From: Hymenobacter jejuensis
GTDB lineage: Bacteria; Bacteroidota; Bacteroidia; Cytophagales; Hymenobacteraceae
Direction of reading: 5' to 3'
DNA length: 64,000 bases
Assembly: GCF_006337165.1 (NCBI RefSeq)
Contig: NZ_CP040896.1
Location: 3,534,001 to 3,598,000 of the forward strand
Shown piece by piece: positions 29,469 to 37,426 of this stretch. A program made the translations under genes and the position numbers. The notes under the pieces are model-generated. The model saw only the letters and a list, made by a program, of their open reading frames with translations. It was not told where the DNA came from and searched no databases. Within the stretch, counting starts at the first letter, position 1; each line of letters starts with the position of its first letter.

Positions 29469-30778
29469 AAGGGAATATTGGCGGTCGCAACGTTGTTGTT
29501 GCCGTCGTAGACATACAGAAACAGGCGGTACGCGCCTTCTTTGGCCGGCGCCGTGAGCAGGGCCTGACCCGGCTGTTTGTTAGCAACGGCGTTCGGAACG
29601 GCCACCGGCCGGCTTTCCCGGTCGCCGCCCTGCTTCAGATCGGTGCTTTCGGGCAAAAGCTCCCAGCGGTAAGTGAGCGGGTCGCGGTTGGGATCGGTGG
29701 CCGTGGCCGCGACGGAATAGCTACCGCCGGGCTTCAGATACACGTTGTCGGTGGCTGTTTTGCCGTCGAGTAGCAGCGGCGAAACGTGGGGCGCGCGGTT
29801 GGCGGGCCACTTGCCCGTCCAGAGATGTTGCAGTACGTCAATGACTTCCGATTCCTTGCCGTCTTCGGTAAAGAGGCCGTACCACGTGGGAGTGCGCTCC
29901 TGTTTTTGCCCCCACAGAAACGCATACGAGCCCAGGCAGCGCTCCGTATCCTGCTGCATTGAGGCGGCGTAGCGGCTCTGGTAGGCGTCGGCTTTCTGGC
30001 TGCTGGTTTCCTCTACCGAAGCCTTCCAGGCCGTTTGGGGGCATTCCCAATGGCCCGTCGGACCCCATTCGGCCACGATGTACGCGCCTTCCCAGCCGTA
30101 GTCACGGATCTGTTTGGGCAGCGCGGGCAGGCCGCCGTAGGTGTTCACGGCCAGCAAATCCAAGTCGGGACAGCGGGCCTTCACCAACGCCGCCTCCTTG
30201 GGGTTGAGGCCGGCCAGCACCGTGGTGGCCGGGTGGTTCGGGTCGACTTCGTGAATCATTTTGGCGATGTCGTTCACGGCCTCCCACACCTTCGGGTTGG
30301 TGTAGTCGAGGTTCAACTCATTGCCGATGCCCCACAGCAGCAGGGCCGGGTCGTCTTTGTGCTTCAGCACGTCGGCGCGCAGCCGCGCCAGCTGCTTGGC
30401 CACCTCAGCTGTGTTGTTGTAGTCGAAGCCGTGGCGCTCGCGGGCCACATCCAGGCCCATCATCACCGTCAGGCCGTATTTGTTGGCCTCGGCCAGCGTT
30501 TTGTCGGCATCCGTCGTCGACCACGTCCGGAAGGAGTTGCCGCCGTACGCCGCCAGCCGGTCAAGGTACTGCGAGCCACCCGCTCCGTTGATGTAATAGG
30601 GCTTGCCGCCCCGCAAAAGCTGAAACTTGCCGTTCTGCTGCTTGCGGACTTCTACTTTAACCGCGGCGGCTGGCGCTTCTGCGTGCATACGAATCGGGGA
30701 GATAAAGGCGGGCGTAGAAGCCACTGTGAGCGTGGTCGTTAGCCACAAACCAAGACGTGCCGGAGCAAAAATTTTCAT
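29453..30778 (-). CDS. Secreted TIM-barrel glycoside hydrolase (GH2/GH5-like, clan A)
   Basis: Exported enzyme of 441 aa: an N-terminal signal peptide (MKIFAPARLGLWLTT, hydrophobic to about residue 27), a TIM barrel (about 45-330) with acid/base Glu in LLWGIGNELNLDY and probable nucleophile in GAYIVAEWGPTGHWECP, then an Ig-like/cadherin-like domain (YSVAATATDPNRDPLTYRWELL). N-terminal KFQLLRGGKPYYINGAGG is a phrase of GH2-type TIM-barrel enzymes acting on beta-linked glycans. The exact family is uncertain without a search. Monocistronic. The stop lies in an AT-rich palindromic element. Confidence 0.85.
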   Translation of the reverse strand: MKIFAPARLGLWLTTTLTVASTPAFISPIRMHAEAPAAAVKVEVRKQQNGKFQLLRGGKPYYINGAGGSQYLDRLAAYGGNSFRTWSTTDADKTLAEANKYGLTVMMGLDVARERHGFDYNNTAEVAKQLARLRADVLKHKDDPALLLWGIGNELNLDYTNPKVWEAVNDIAKMIHEVDPNHPATTVLAGLNPKEAALVKARCPDLDLLAVNTYGGLPALPKQIRDYGWEGAYIVAEWGPTGHWECPQTAWKASVEETSSQKADAYQSRYAASMQQDTERCLGSYAFLWGQKQERTPTWYGLFTEDGKESEVIDVLQHLWTGKWPANRAPHVSPLLLDGKTATDNVYLKPGGSYSVAATATDPNRDPLTYRWELLPESTDLKQGGDRESRPVAVPNAVANKQPGQALLTAPAKEGAYRLFLYVYDGNNNVATANIPFYVKS

Positions 30779-31142
30779 GTAATGAGGGGTGGATAAGCAG
30801 GCATTTTAGCCGCGTGTAATTGGACAAGACAAAGTATAAGCGAGTATTCTGTACGCCTGGCTGACACGGGTTTGTCCATAAAAAACCGAAACCAAAAACA
30901 GGGCAAGAGTTGTACTCAATTGAGGTGGCGTGTCGGCAGCTATGGGAAGACCGGCCGCTTATTTTAACAATCAAAATATTAGCAAGTGCTAATTGTCGGT
31001 CGGAAATGCTACGCCGCTTGGGCAAGCAACGGCAACCTGCCAGTAGGATTGAAGCTAAACAAGGAAGATGCGCAATGGAGTACAAACCACCAAGTTGCCG
31101 CCGCCTACATTTGCCAAATAACCCTGCTTTTTAGCTTTGCCC
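30779..31142. other. Divergent intergenic region
   Basis: About 360 bp between a minus-strand glycosidase and a plus-strand VOC gene, probably containing both promoters. It has a small palindrome ATTAGCAAGTGCTAAT (30978-30993) and TAnnTTTG matches on the plus strand at 31106-31113 and 31132-31139; the last is only 4 bp from the VOC start, so the first is the better candidate. Confidence 0.5.
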
Positions 31143-31532
31143 ATGATCTCGATAACCCAGGTTCACCACATTGCCATTATCTGCTCCAATTACGAAGTTT
31201 CGAAGCGGTTTTACACGGAAGTGCTGGGCCTAAGCGTCCTGCAAGAAGTGTATCGGGCTGAACGACAGTCGTATAAACTCGATCTGGCCCTGAACGGGCA
31301 GTACGTCATCGAGCTGTTTTCCTTTCCCGAAACCCCCAAACGCTTGTCGCGTCCCGAAGCGGCCGGCTTGCGCCACTTGGCTTTTGCCGTTCCGGATCTG
31401 GAAGCTGTTGCGCAACATCTTGATAATCAAAATGTTGTATATGAGCCCATCCGGACGGACGAATTCACTGGCAAGCGCTTTACCTTCATCGCCGATCCGG
31501 ATGGCCTGCCGCTGGAGTTTTACGAGCAGTAA
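31143..31532 (+). CDS. VOC-family protein (glyoxalase I-like)
   Basis: 129 aa, a single VOC domain closely resembling the glyoxalase-type protein common in Bacteroidota and Firmicutes (YwkD/SMU1112c group): ISITQVHHIAIICSNYEVSK, FYTEVLGLSVLQEVYRAER, LNGQYVIELFSFPETPKR, GLRHLAFAVPDLEAV and FIADPDGLPLEFYEQ. Candidate metal ligands are His8 region, Glu of IELF, His of LRHLAF and Glu of LEFYEQ. The ATG at 31143 is used; a TTG two codons earlier is less likely. A copy-like AT-rich palindrome lies inside the coding sequence at 31419-31431. Confidence 0.92.
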   Translation: MISITQVHHIAIICSNYEVSKRFYTEVLGLSVLQEVYRAERQSYKLDLALNGQYVIELFSFPETPKRLSRPEAAGLRHLAFAVPDLEAVAQHLDNQNVVYEPIRTDEFTGKRFTFIADPDGLPLEFYEQ

Positions 31533-31572
31533 CCAACCCTAGCGCATTACGCACGACGCGGGCAGTAGCCGC

Positions 31573-32778
31573 CTACACCTTATCGAGTACAGCGACCACG
31601 TCTTTCGTGGAAATGCGGGTGGCCGTGTCGGCGGCACGGTAAATGGCTTCCAGCAATTGCACGTCGCGCAGGCCCATTTCGCCGGGCACGCGGGTTGGCT
31701 TGTTGTGCAATACGCAATCGGCAAAATCGTCCATTTGGCGCGCCTGCTGGTTGATATTGGGCACATTCATAGGACCCTGGCTGGTTTTGCCCTGCAAGCC
31801 CCCGTAGCCAAAAGCCGGCTTAAGCTCGAACCATCCTTTGGCTGCCTCGGCGCGCAGCTGGCTCATGTTTTCAACGTAGCTCGTACGGCAGTCGGCCACG
31901 CTGCCATCCTGAAAACGAAACTGCCAGCTGATGGCCTCTTCTACTTCGTTAAACTGCTCGGGACGCTGCTTTTTGGCGTATTGAGCCGTCACGGACACCG
32001 GAATCTGGCCTTTGGTGTAGAGCGCGCCCTGCACGCAATAGATGCCCATGTCCATGAGCGGGCCGCCCCCCGAAAGCTTCTTCTGAATGCGCCAAGGGCG
32101 GTTGTTGCCCATCGTAAAGCCGTTGTCGGCGATGATGCGCTTGACCGGGTCGTACACCTCTTTCTGCCCCAGGCGCATCATTTCCAGGTTGTGCGGCTCG
32201 GTGTGTAGCCGGTAACCGATCCCGAGCTTTTTGCCCGCTTTCTTGCAGGCCTCGATCATGCGGCGGCAATCGGCGGCCGAGGTCGCCATGGGCTTTTCAC
32301 AGATGACGTGCTTGCCGGCTTTCGCCGCCCGCACCACAAAATCGGCGTGCAGGGCGTTGGGCAGCACCACGTACACAATGTCGATGTCGGGGTTGTCGGC
32401 AATACGGTCGAAGGTCTCGTAGTTGTAGATATTCTTGTCGGGGATGTTATACTGCTTTTTCCATTGCTCAGCCTTGCTGGGCGTGCCCGTCACGATGCCC
32501 GCTAGGCGGCATAGCTTGGTTTCGAGCAAGGCCGGGGCCAATTCGCCGGTGCTGTAGCCGCCCAGGCCTACCAAAGCAATGCCCAGCTTGCGGCCGGTTT
32601 GGAGCGCCTCGCGACTGGCAGGGCCTAATTGCGTTTTATTCAATCCGGGGAGCGCCTCAGCCAGCGTCGGCAGGCTCACAAAAGCGGCGCCCAGGCCCAG
32701 GCTAAGGTTGCGGAGGAACTCCCGGCGTGAAGCGTAATACCTTGACTTATAATTGGTTGTATCTTGAAGTTTGTGCAT
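31573..32778 (-). CDS. Tat-exported Gfo/Idh/MocA oxidoreductase (glucose-fructose oxidoreductase-like)
   Basis: 401 aa with a twin-arginine signal (YASRREFLRNLSLGLGAAFV), so folded with its cofactor before export. Rossmann motif GIALVGLGGYSTGELAPAL, then the dinucleotide half with HVICEKPMATSAADC containing the EKP signature, and a C-terminal substrate domain (PLMDMGIYCVQGALY). This organisation resembles periplasmic glucose-fructose oxidoreductase, where NADP stays tightly bound. Substrate unknown. Monocistronic, opposite to the upstream VOC gene. Confidence 0.93.
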   Translation of the reverse strand: MHKLQDTTNYKSRYYASRREFLRNLSLGLGAAFVSLPTLAEALPGLNKTQLGPASREALQTGRKLGIALVGLGGYSTGELAPALLETKLCRLAGIVTGTPSKAEQWKKQYNIPDKNIYNYETFDRIADNPDIDIVYVVLPNALHADFVVRAAKAGKHVICEKPMATSAADCRRMIEACKKAGKKLGIGYRLHTEPHNLEMMRLGQKEVYDPVKRIIADNGFTMGNNRPWRIQKKLSGGGPLMDMGIYCVQGALYTKGQIPVSVTAQYAKKQRPEQFNEVEEAISWQFRFQDGSVADCRTSYVENMSQLRAEAAKGWFELKPAFGYGGLQGKTSQGPMNVPNINQQARQMDDFADCVLHNKPTRVPGEMGLRDVQLLEAIYRAADTATRISTKDVVAVLDKV

Positions 32779-32899
32779 AGCTGTAACAGAAAGTACGGGC
32801 TACTGTACTTGGCTCAGGCACACAAGGTTGGGGCTGCGCAAAAAATGGTCTTGGTAACCTGCTTAAAGTGAGGTTTTTACACCTGAGCTTGCGAGCTAC

Positions 32900-33601
32900 T
32901 TACACCAGCACCTCGTCGACGTGCTGGCGAAACAGCCGGCCAATGGGCAGTTCCTGGTTGGCCACCTCAACGTGCCGGGCGTTGTAGGTTCGAATCTTGT
33001 CCAGGGCCACGATAAACGAGCGGTGAATGCGAAGGAAATTGCTCTCGGGGAGCTTTTCTTCCATCCCGTTGATGGTTTGCTTTACCACCAACGGCGGGCC
33101 TGCTACGGTATGAATCTTCACATAATCCTTCAGCCCTTCCACGTACAGGATGTCGCGCAATACCACCTTCACCATCTTCCGGTCGATGCGGAAGTAGAGA
33201 AACGCATCGGGGTTTACGGAGTGCAGCGGTTCCGGGGCGGCCCCCGAATCGGTTTTGCTGGCTTTGGCGACGGCCTTCAGAAAGCGCTCCAGCGACACGG
33301 GTTTGAGCAAGTAATCCACCGCATCCAGCTCGAAACCCTCATAAGCGTACTCGCGGTAGGCAGTGGTGAAGATGACCTGGGGCGGGTGGCGCAGGCTGCG
33401 CAGAAAATCCGTGCCAAGGATTTTGGGCATCTTGATATCGAGAAACAGCAGGTCGACCGGGTGCTGCTGCAACATGCCAAAGGCCTCCAAGGCGTTGCCA
33501 CAGGTACCTACCAGTTCCAACTGCGCTACTTCCCGCACATGTGCTTTCAGTACTTCCAGCGCCGGAGGCTCGTCGTCAACCAGTAGGCAATGCAGTTTCA
33601 T
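32900..33601 (-). CDS. LytTR-family response regulator
   Basis: 233 aa, receiver (residues 1-120) and LytTR DNA-binding domain (about 140-233). LLVDDEPPAL is the acidic pocket, the phospho-acceptor Asp lies in VDLLFLDIKMPK, and YLLKPVS carries the conserved Lys. LytTR features: LYFRIDRKMVKVVLRDILYVEGLKDYVKIHT and LPESNFLRIHRSFIVAL. It is the last gene of a three-gene operon with two LytS-type kinases upstream, 12 bp after the second. Expected to bind direct-repeat promoter sites and control envelope, competence or exopolysaccharide genes; targets not known here. Confidence 0.96.
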   Translation of the reverse strand: MKLHCLLVDDEPPALEVLKAHVREVAQLELVGTCGNALEAFGMLQQHPVDLLFLDIKMPKILGTDFLRSLRHPPQVIFTTAYREYAYEGFELDAVDYLLKPVSLERFLKAVAKASKTDSGAAPEPLHSVNPDAFLYFRIDRKMVKVVLRDILYVEGLKDYVKIHTVAGPPLVVKQTINGMEEKLPESNFLRIHRSFIVALDKIRTYNARHVEVANQELPIGRLFRQHVDEVLV

Positions 33602-33613
33602 AGCGAATGATAG

Positions 33614-34738
33614 CTAAGTGGTAGGAAGCAATTGGCGGTTGGCTAAAGTTGCTAAGGGGGGCGATATGGGCGTTTCTGTAGGCTCCGTTAAGGTCCATTG
33701 GAGCTTCAGCGACACCAAAAAGGTATCGGACTCGGCTACGATCTTCAAGGTATGCCGGCCGGGGTAGAGGCAGGCAAGCCGCTGGCGCACGCGGGCCAGG
33801 CCGGCACCTTCTGCCCACTCGGTCGCAGCTTCAGCACGGCTGTTGATGACTTTGAACGTGAGCGAATCACGTCGGGCCAGAAGGTCGATGCTAATCCAGG
33901 GGCACTCGAGAGCCGCGCCCGTGCCGTGCCGAAACGCATTTTCCACGAACGGCAACAGCAACAGCGGCGCCAGCGTGTGCGCGTCGAGCGCCCCGCTGAT
34001 GGTAAGCGAAACATCGACGGCATCGCCTAAGCGCAACTGCTCCAGGGCTACGTAAAGCCGCAGCATGGTTGCCTCCTCGGCCAGCGCGACGCTATCCAGT
34101 GCGCTTTCGTACAGCATGTAGCGCAGCAGTTCGGAAAGCTGAAGCACTGCTGCCGGTGCCTCTGCCGCCTTGGCTTCGGTAAGGGATTGCAAAGTGGCAA
34201 GAGTGCTGAACAAAAAAGGCGGCTGGAGCTGGGCTTTAAGGAGTTGCAGATCAGCCTGCATTTTTCGCTGCTGCAGCAACTGGTTGATTTGCTGTTGTTT
34301 GTGCCAATTGCTGAACACGCGCATGGTGCTGGCTGCAAATCCTACAAATAGCACTGCCAGAAAGCCAAAGCTGACGGGATCCACCTTGGACCACCGGAAC
34401 GGATGGGGAGGCATTAGGTGGAAGAAGCGAGGGGCCAGCACGTAGGTCAATAGTTCGCGCAGTAGCCCAGCCAGCAATGCGCAGCTCGCCAGCCATGCGG
34501 CCAGTAGCCCCAGAAAAGTCAGCACCTGCTTTCGGCGGAGCAGGATGGGCAGCAGCCCGTACACCAGCACGTAGGTGGCCGGAACGATCAGGGGCAGCTG
34601 CGAAAACAGAAATTCGCGCCAATACAGCGGCTGGCGCGTTGCGATGTAGTCGGGTACCTGAATCAACTCGAAGAACGCCACGACACCCAGCCAGAACAGC
34701 CCATGCCGCCTTACTCGTCGTTGCAGCCACGGCTTCAT
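33614..34738 (-). CDS. LytS-type sensor protein lacking the phospho-accepting histidine (pseudokinase)
   Basis: 374 aa: four membrane segments (FWLGVVAFFELI, IVPATYVLVYGLLPI, FLGLLAAWLASCALLAGL, SFGFLAVLFVGFAAS), coiled linker, then His_kinase (PF06580) and HATPase regions. The motif normally reading QINPHFLFNTLN is LQPPFLFSTLA: Pro174 (codon CCT, bases 34217-34219) replaces His and Ser178 replaces Asn. ATP-site boxes VENAFRHG and GAGLARVRQRL remain. Its ATG overlaps the stop of the intact kinase gene upstream as ATGA. It probably cannot phosphorylate the regulator and might work as partner, sensor or phosphatase; an actual catalytic role is excluded only by inference. Confidence 0.9.
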   Translation of the reverse strand: MKPWLQRRVRRHGLFWLGVVAFFELIQVPDYIATRQPLYWREFLFSQLPLIVPATYVLVYGLLPILLRRKQVLTFLGLLAAWLASCALLAGLLRELLTYVLAPRFFHLMPPHPFRWSKVDPVSFGFLAVLFVGFAASTMRVFSNWHKQQQINQLLQQRKMQADLQLLKAQLQPPFLFSTLATLQSLTEAKAAEAPAAVLQLSELLRYMLYESALDSVALAEEATMLRLYVALEQLRLGDAVDVSLTISGALDAHTLAPLLLLPFVENAFRHGTGAALECPWISIDLLARRDSLTFKVINSRAEAATEWAEGAGLARVRQRLACLYPGRHTLKIVAESDTFLVSLKLQWTLTEPTETPISPPLATLANRQLLPTT

Positions 34739-35856
34739 GGCTGGAGCGCGTAATCGGGTGAGGCCCCCAGAGCCAGCGCCAACCGCACCGTGAAGTGGTC
34801 GTCGCTTGCCTCCACGTCGAAATGGTGGCGCTTGGGGTAAAAGAGCGCAAGGCGTTGCCGCACGTTTTGCAGCCCAATGCCGCAAGAGCCCGAAGCGGCC
34901 GGCGTAGCCGTGCTTTTCGTGTTGGTAATGACGCAAGTAAAGCGTGGACCTTCCACGGCCATCTTGATGCCGATACGGGTCGGGCCAAGCTGCTCGGCCG
35001 CCCCGTGCTTAAAAGCATTTTCGACGAGCGGCAACAAGAGCAGAGGCGCAATTTGTCCGGTGGCAGGAATATTATCCGCCGCAAAAGAAAGGCTAAGCCG
35101 AGGTCCATAGCGTAACTGTTGGAGAGATAAGTAGTTACGCAATAGGCCTACTTCATCGGGAAGCTTTACCAGCGGCGCATCGTCTTGCTCCATCACAAAG
35201 CGCAGCAGCCCGGTGAGGCGTGCGACCACCTCCGGAGCCTGATCCGATCGCTCCAGCGTGAGGGCGTATAAGTTGTTGAGGGTATTGAAGAGAAAGTGCG
35301 GGTGCACCTGGGCCTTGAGCAGTTGTAGCTCAGCTTGGTAGTTTTCCTGTGCCAGCCTGGCGTTGTCCAGCTGCTTGTGCCGCCAACGGCGATGGAGGTG
35401 TAGAAAAGCCGCCGCGCCCGCAATGCCTAGCTGGGGCATCATGGCTCCGCTGGGAAAGATGCGGCGGTCGTCGTCGAGGAGAACATAATGCCACCCGTGT
35501 TGCGCTGCTATCAGAATCAGGTACCGGAACCCGAATTTAAGGAACATACTTAGCAAGAGCCAGCCAAAGAGCAACAAGCCAAAGCGATCCTGCCGGCCGG
35601 TGCCCCGCTCCAGTGCGGGCAACACGCCGTAAAGCAGGGCATAGGTCGCCAGCGTATGCGGTGCGAGTAGCAGTAGGGCATAGGTAAAGCCCTGCACAAG
35701 GTCGTCCGTTTTGTGGCAGCCGTACCGGAGATACCATGTCATGAGCACCGTCACAACAAGCCAGAACAGCCCGTGCCGAAGCCAGCGCCGCTCGTCGATG
35801 GCCTGCAAGAACGCGTCGAGCCTATATGTTTCTGCCTGTCCCATGCCGTGCCGCAT
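34735..35856 (-). CDS. LytS-type sensor histidine kinase
   Basis: 373 aa with four predicted membrane helices in the first 130 residues, then the His_kinase domain LLKAQVHPHFLFNTLNNL with an intact phospho-acceptor His and the ATP boxes PLVENAFKHG and GIGLQNVRQRLALFYP. First gene of the kinase-pseudokinase-LytTR operon. Its stop overlaps the next start (ATGA), a sign of translational coupling. In-frame Met at 35844 is an alternative start. A promoter-like pair TTTG-20-TAGGTTGG lies about 45-70 bp upstream on the minus strand. Confidence 0.94.
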   Translation of the reverse strand: MRHGMGQAETYRLDAFLQAIDERRWLRHGLFWLVVTVLMTWYLRYGCHKTDDLVQGFTYALLLLAPHTLATYALLYGVLPALERGTGRQDRFGLLLFGWLLLSMFLKFGFRYLILIAAQHGWHYVLLDDDRRIFPSGAMMPQLGIAGAAAFLHLHRRWRHKQLDNARLAQENYQAELQLLKAQVHPHFLFNTLNNLYALTLERSDQAPEVVARLTGLLRFVMEQDDAPLVKLPDEVGLLRNYLSLQQLRYGPRLSLSFAADNIPATGQIAPLLLLPLVENAFKHGAAEQLGPTRIGIKMAVEGPRFTCVITNTKSTATPAASGSCGIGLQNVRQRLALFYPKRHHFDVEASDDHFTVRLALALGASPDYALQP

Positions 35857-35896
35857 CGGTTGGTGAGTGTATATAAATATAAGCTTCAGTCTGCGA

Positions 35897-35928
35897 CCAA
35901 CCTATTGACTTATAGGAATATAGACAAA
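35897..35928 (-). promoter_or_regulatory. Candidate promoter of the LytS-LytS-LytTR operon
   Basis: On the minus strand: TTTG (complement of 35925-35928), 20-bp spacer, then TAGGTTGG (complement of 35897-35904), a 7/8 match to TAnnTTTG, about 41 bp upstream of the start codon at 35856. Confidence 0.4.
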
Positions 35929-36105
35929 CGACAAGTAGCCATCGACTAACGACAAAAACGGGTGCTGGTCGCCAGCATGCGTCTCTATTGGAGCACTTAG
36001 GCGCGGTCCGGCGAATAAGCAAGCAAAGGCATTTTAGATGAGCCATTTTTGGACATGGCAACGGCGGAAAGGCTCCGCGGCGCCCCAACCCAAACCTCAT
36101 CAGCC

Positions 36106-36474
36106 ATGAAAGCTTTCACCCTTGTCCGCCTGGGATTGGCCCTCTTCCTGAGCTCCCTTGCTCCCTTGGCTACGGCCCAAAAAGCAGCGCCGGCCCCTCA
36201 AGGCTACTGGACTGTCGAAACCAACCTAACCACGCGCGATTATACCTTGGTGCGTTTCTATAACGCCCAAGACCAGCTTGTGTACACTGAGCGGCTTGAT
36301 CATTTTAACCTCGATTTGGCCCGCAAATGCCCCGCCTCCCGGCGTGCCAGTCGGCGGCTCACCCTGGTTTTGCAGCAAGTTCTACGCAACCCCGCCGCCA
36401 GCCAGGTCCCAACCCTAGTAGCTCAGCAATTCGACCTCAACCGCTGGGTACGGCCCGGATATGCAGCCCGCTGA
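36106..36474 (+). CDS. Small secreted protein of unknown function
   Basis: 122 aa, signal peptide ending SLAPLATAQKAAP. The mature part (GYWTVETNLTTRDYTLVRFY, YNAQDQLVYTERL, LNRWVRPGY) is a short, mostly beta-rich domain. I know similar small exported proteins in Hymenobacter but no function. Starting at 36106 keeps the signal peptide at its N-terminus; codons before it are not coding-like. Followed by a hairpin terminator. Confidence 0.75.
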   Translation: MKAFTLVRLGLALFLSSLAPLATAQKAAPAPQGYWTVETNLTTRDYTLVRFYNAQDQLVYTERLDHFNLDLARKCPASRRASRRLTLVLQQVLRNPAASQVPTLVAQQFDLNRWVRPGYAAR

Positions 36475-36519
36475 GTGAGAAGCAATAAAATTGGTCACTA
36501 AAAACAGGTGCTCTTCTTG

Positions 36520-36564
36520 GACAGCAAAATGCCGCTGGCACAATGTCAGCGGCATTTTGCTGTC
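36520..36564. terminator. Bidirectional hairpin terminator
   Basis: 18-bp perfect arms (36520-36537, 36547-36564), 9-nt loop, between convergent genes. Confidence 0.88.
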
Positions 36565-36585
36565 GTTATAATAAAGTGCTAAAGG

Positions 36586-37197
36586 CTACAGCGAAGGCCG
36601 CTCGACATCCACGATCTCTTCCTTTTGCAGCATGGCCTCCAAGTCGAAGCGCGTGAGGTCGAAGGGCGGCTCATCGTAGTTTTCCGGCTTGTTCAGCTCC
36701 GATACGTTGCTGCTGTTGGTGGTCTGGTAGGAGTTGGCTTGCAGCATGATGATGTTGCCGTTTACCTCCACCACTTTCAGCAGCGAATAGTTGCCCTGTT
36801 CGCCCCGGACGTGGTACAAGTCGCCCACGCGTGGCGCAGCAATCAACTTCTTGTCTTCCTGGCTGTTAAAGCCGCTCATGACAAACGAGCTGAGCGTAAT
36901 CAGCGCAATAATCGCCAGCCCTGCGTAGTGCCATACGGGCGTTTTGGCCTGCTTTTTCAGCGCCACAAACTCCGCCTTCAGCGTTGGGGGCATTTGGTTG
37001 TGGCGCGATACAAAACGACAGTTGCTGCACTCCGAAGCGCCGAGCTTCCCGACGGGCAACAGCGGAATCCAATAGATGTGCGCGTAGCGGCCAAACACGC
37101 TGATGCGCAGCGACTCGGCCGTACCGCAGGCTTCGCATGTAATTTCTGGAATTGGCTTGGTGAGCAGGTGCGAAGAGTTGCTGCCGTAAATAATCAT
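36586..37197 (-). CDS. Zinc-ribbon membrane protein of unknown function
   Basis: 203 aa. The N-terminal half holds two Cys pairs (TCEACGTAE and ECSNCRF) typical of a zinc ribbon around IYWIPLLPVGKLG, a hydrophobic helix at about 90-107 (YAGLAIIALITLSSFVMSG), and a C-terminal domain (GDLYHVRGEQGNYSLLKVVEV). Similar short proteins are common in Cytophagales; no function is known to me. A single membrane span puts the ribbon in the cytoplasm and the C-terminus outside, or the reverse. Convergent with the upstream secreted gene. Confidence 0.78.
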   Translation of the reverse strand: MIIYGSNSSHLLTKPIPEITCEACGTAESLRISVFGRYAHIYWIPLLPVGKLGASECSNCRFVSRHNQMPPTLKAEFVALKKQAKTPVWHYAGLAIIALITLSSFVMSGFNSQEDKKLIAAPRVGDLYHVRGEQGNYSLLKVVEVNGNIIMLQANSYQTTNSSNVSELNKPENYDEPPFDLTRFDLEAMLQKEEIVDVERPSL

Positions 37198-37346
37198 AAC
37201 TCAAATGGATGCAGGCGAAGGGAGGCTAAGCCAACTGTAAAATGCTGCCTAAAGTATTAATTTTCCGTGGATTTTAGCATAAAAAATGGTTGGTTATGGC
37301 GCCATTTATTCCTGCGTTGCTGTGGCTTTCGTACTAGTCAGACACA

Positions 37347-37385
37347 AAAACGCCTCGCACCACCTAAGGCAATGCGAGGCGTTTT
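37347..37385. terminator. Rho-independent terminator near mqo
   Basis: 13-bp perfect arms (37347-37359, 37373-37385) with 13-nt loop and a T-rich run; its flanks suit the minus-strand mqo gene. Confidence 0.85.
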
Positions 37386-37426
37386 GCTTTTTGAGTTAAG
37401 GAGTTAACTCGTTAACTAATAATTAG

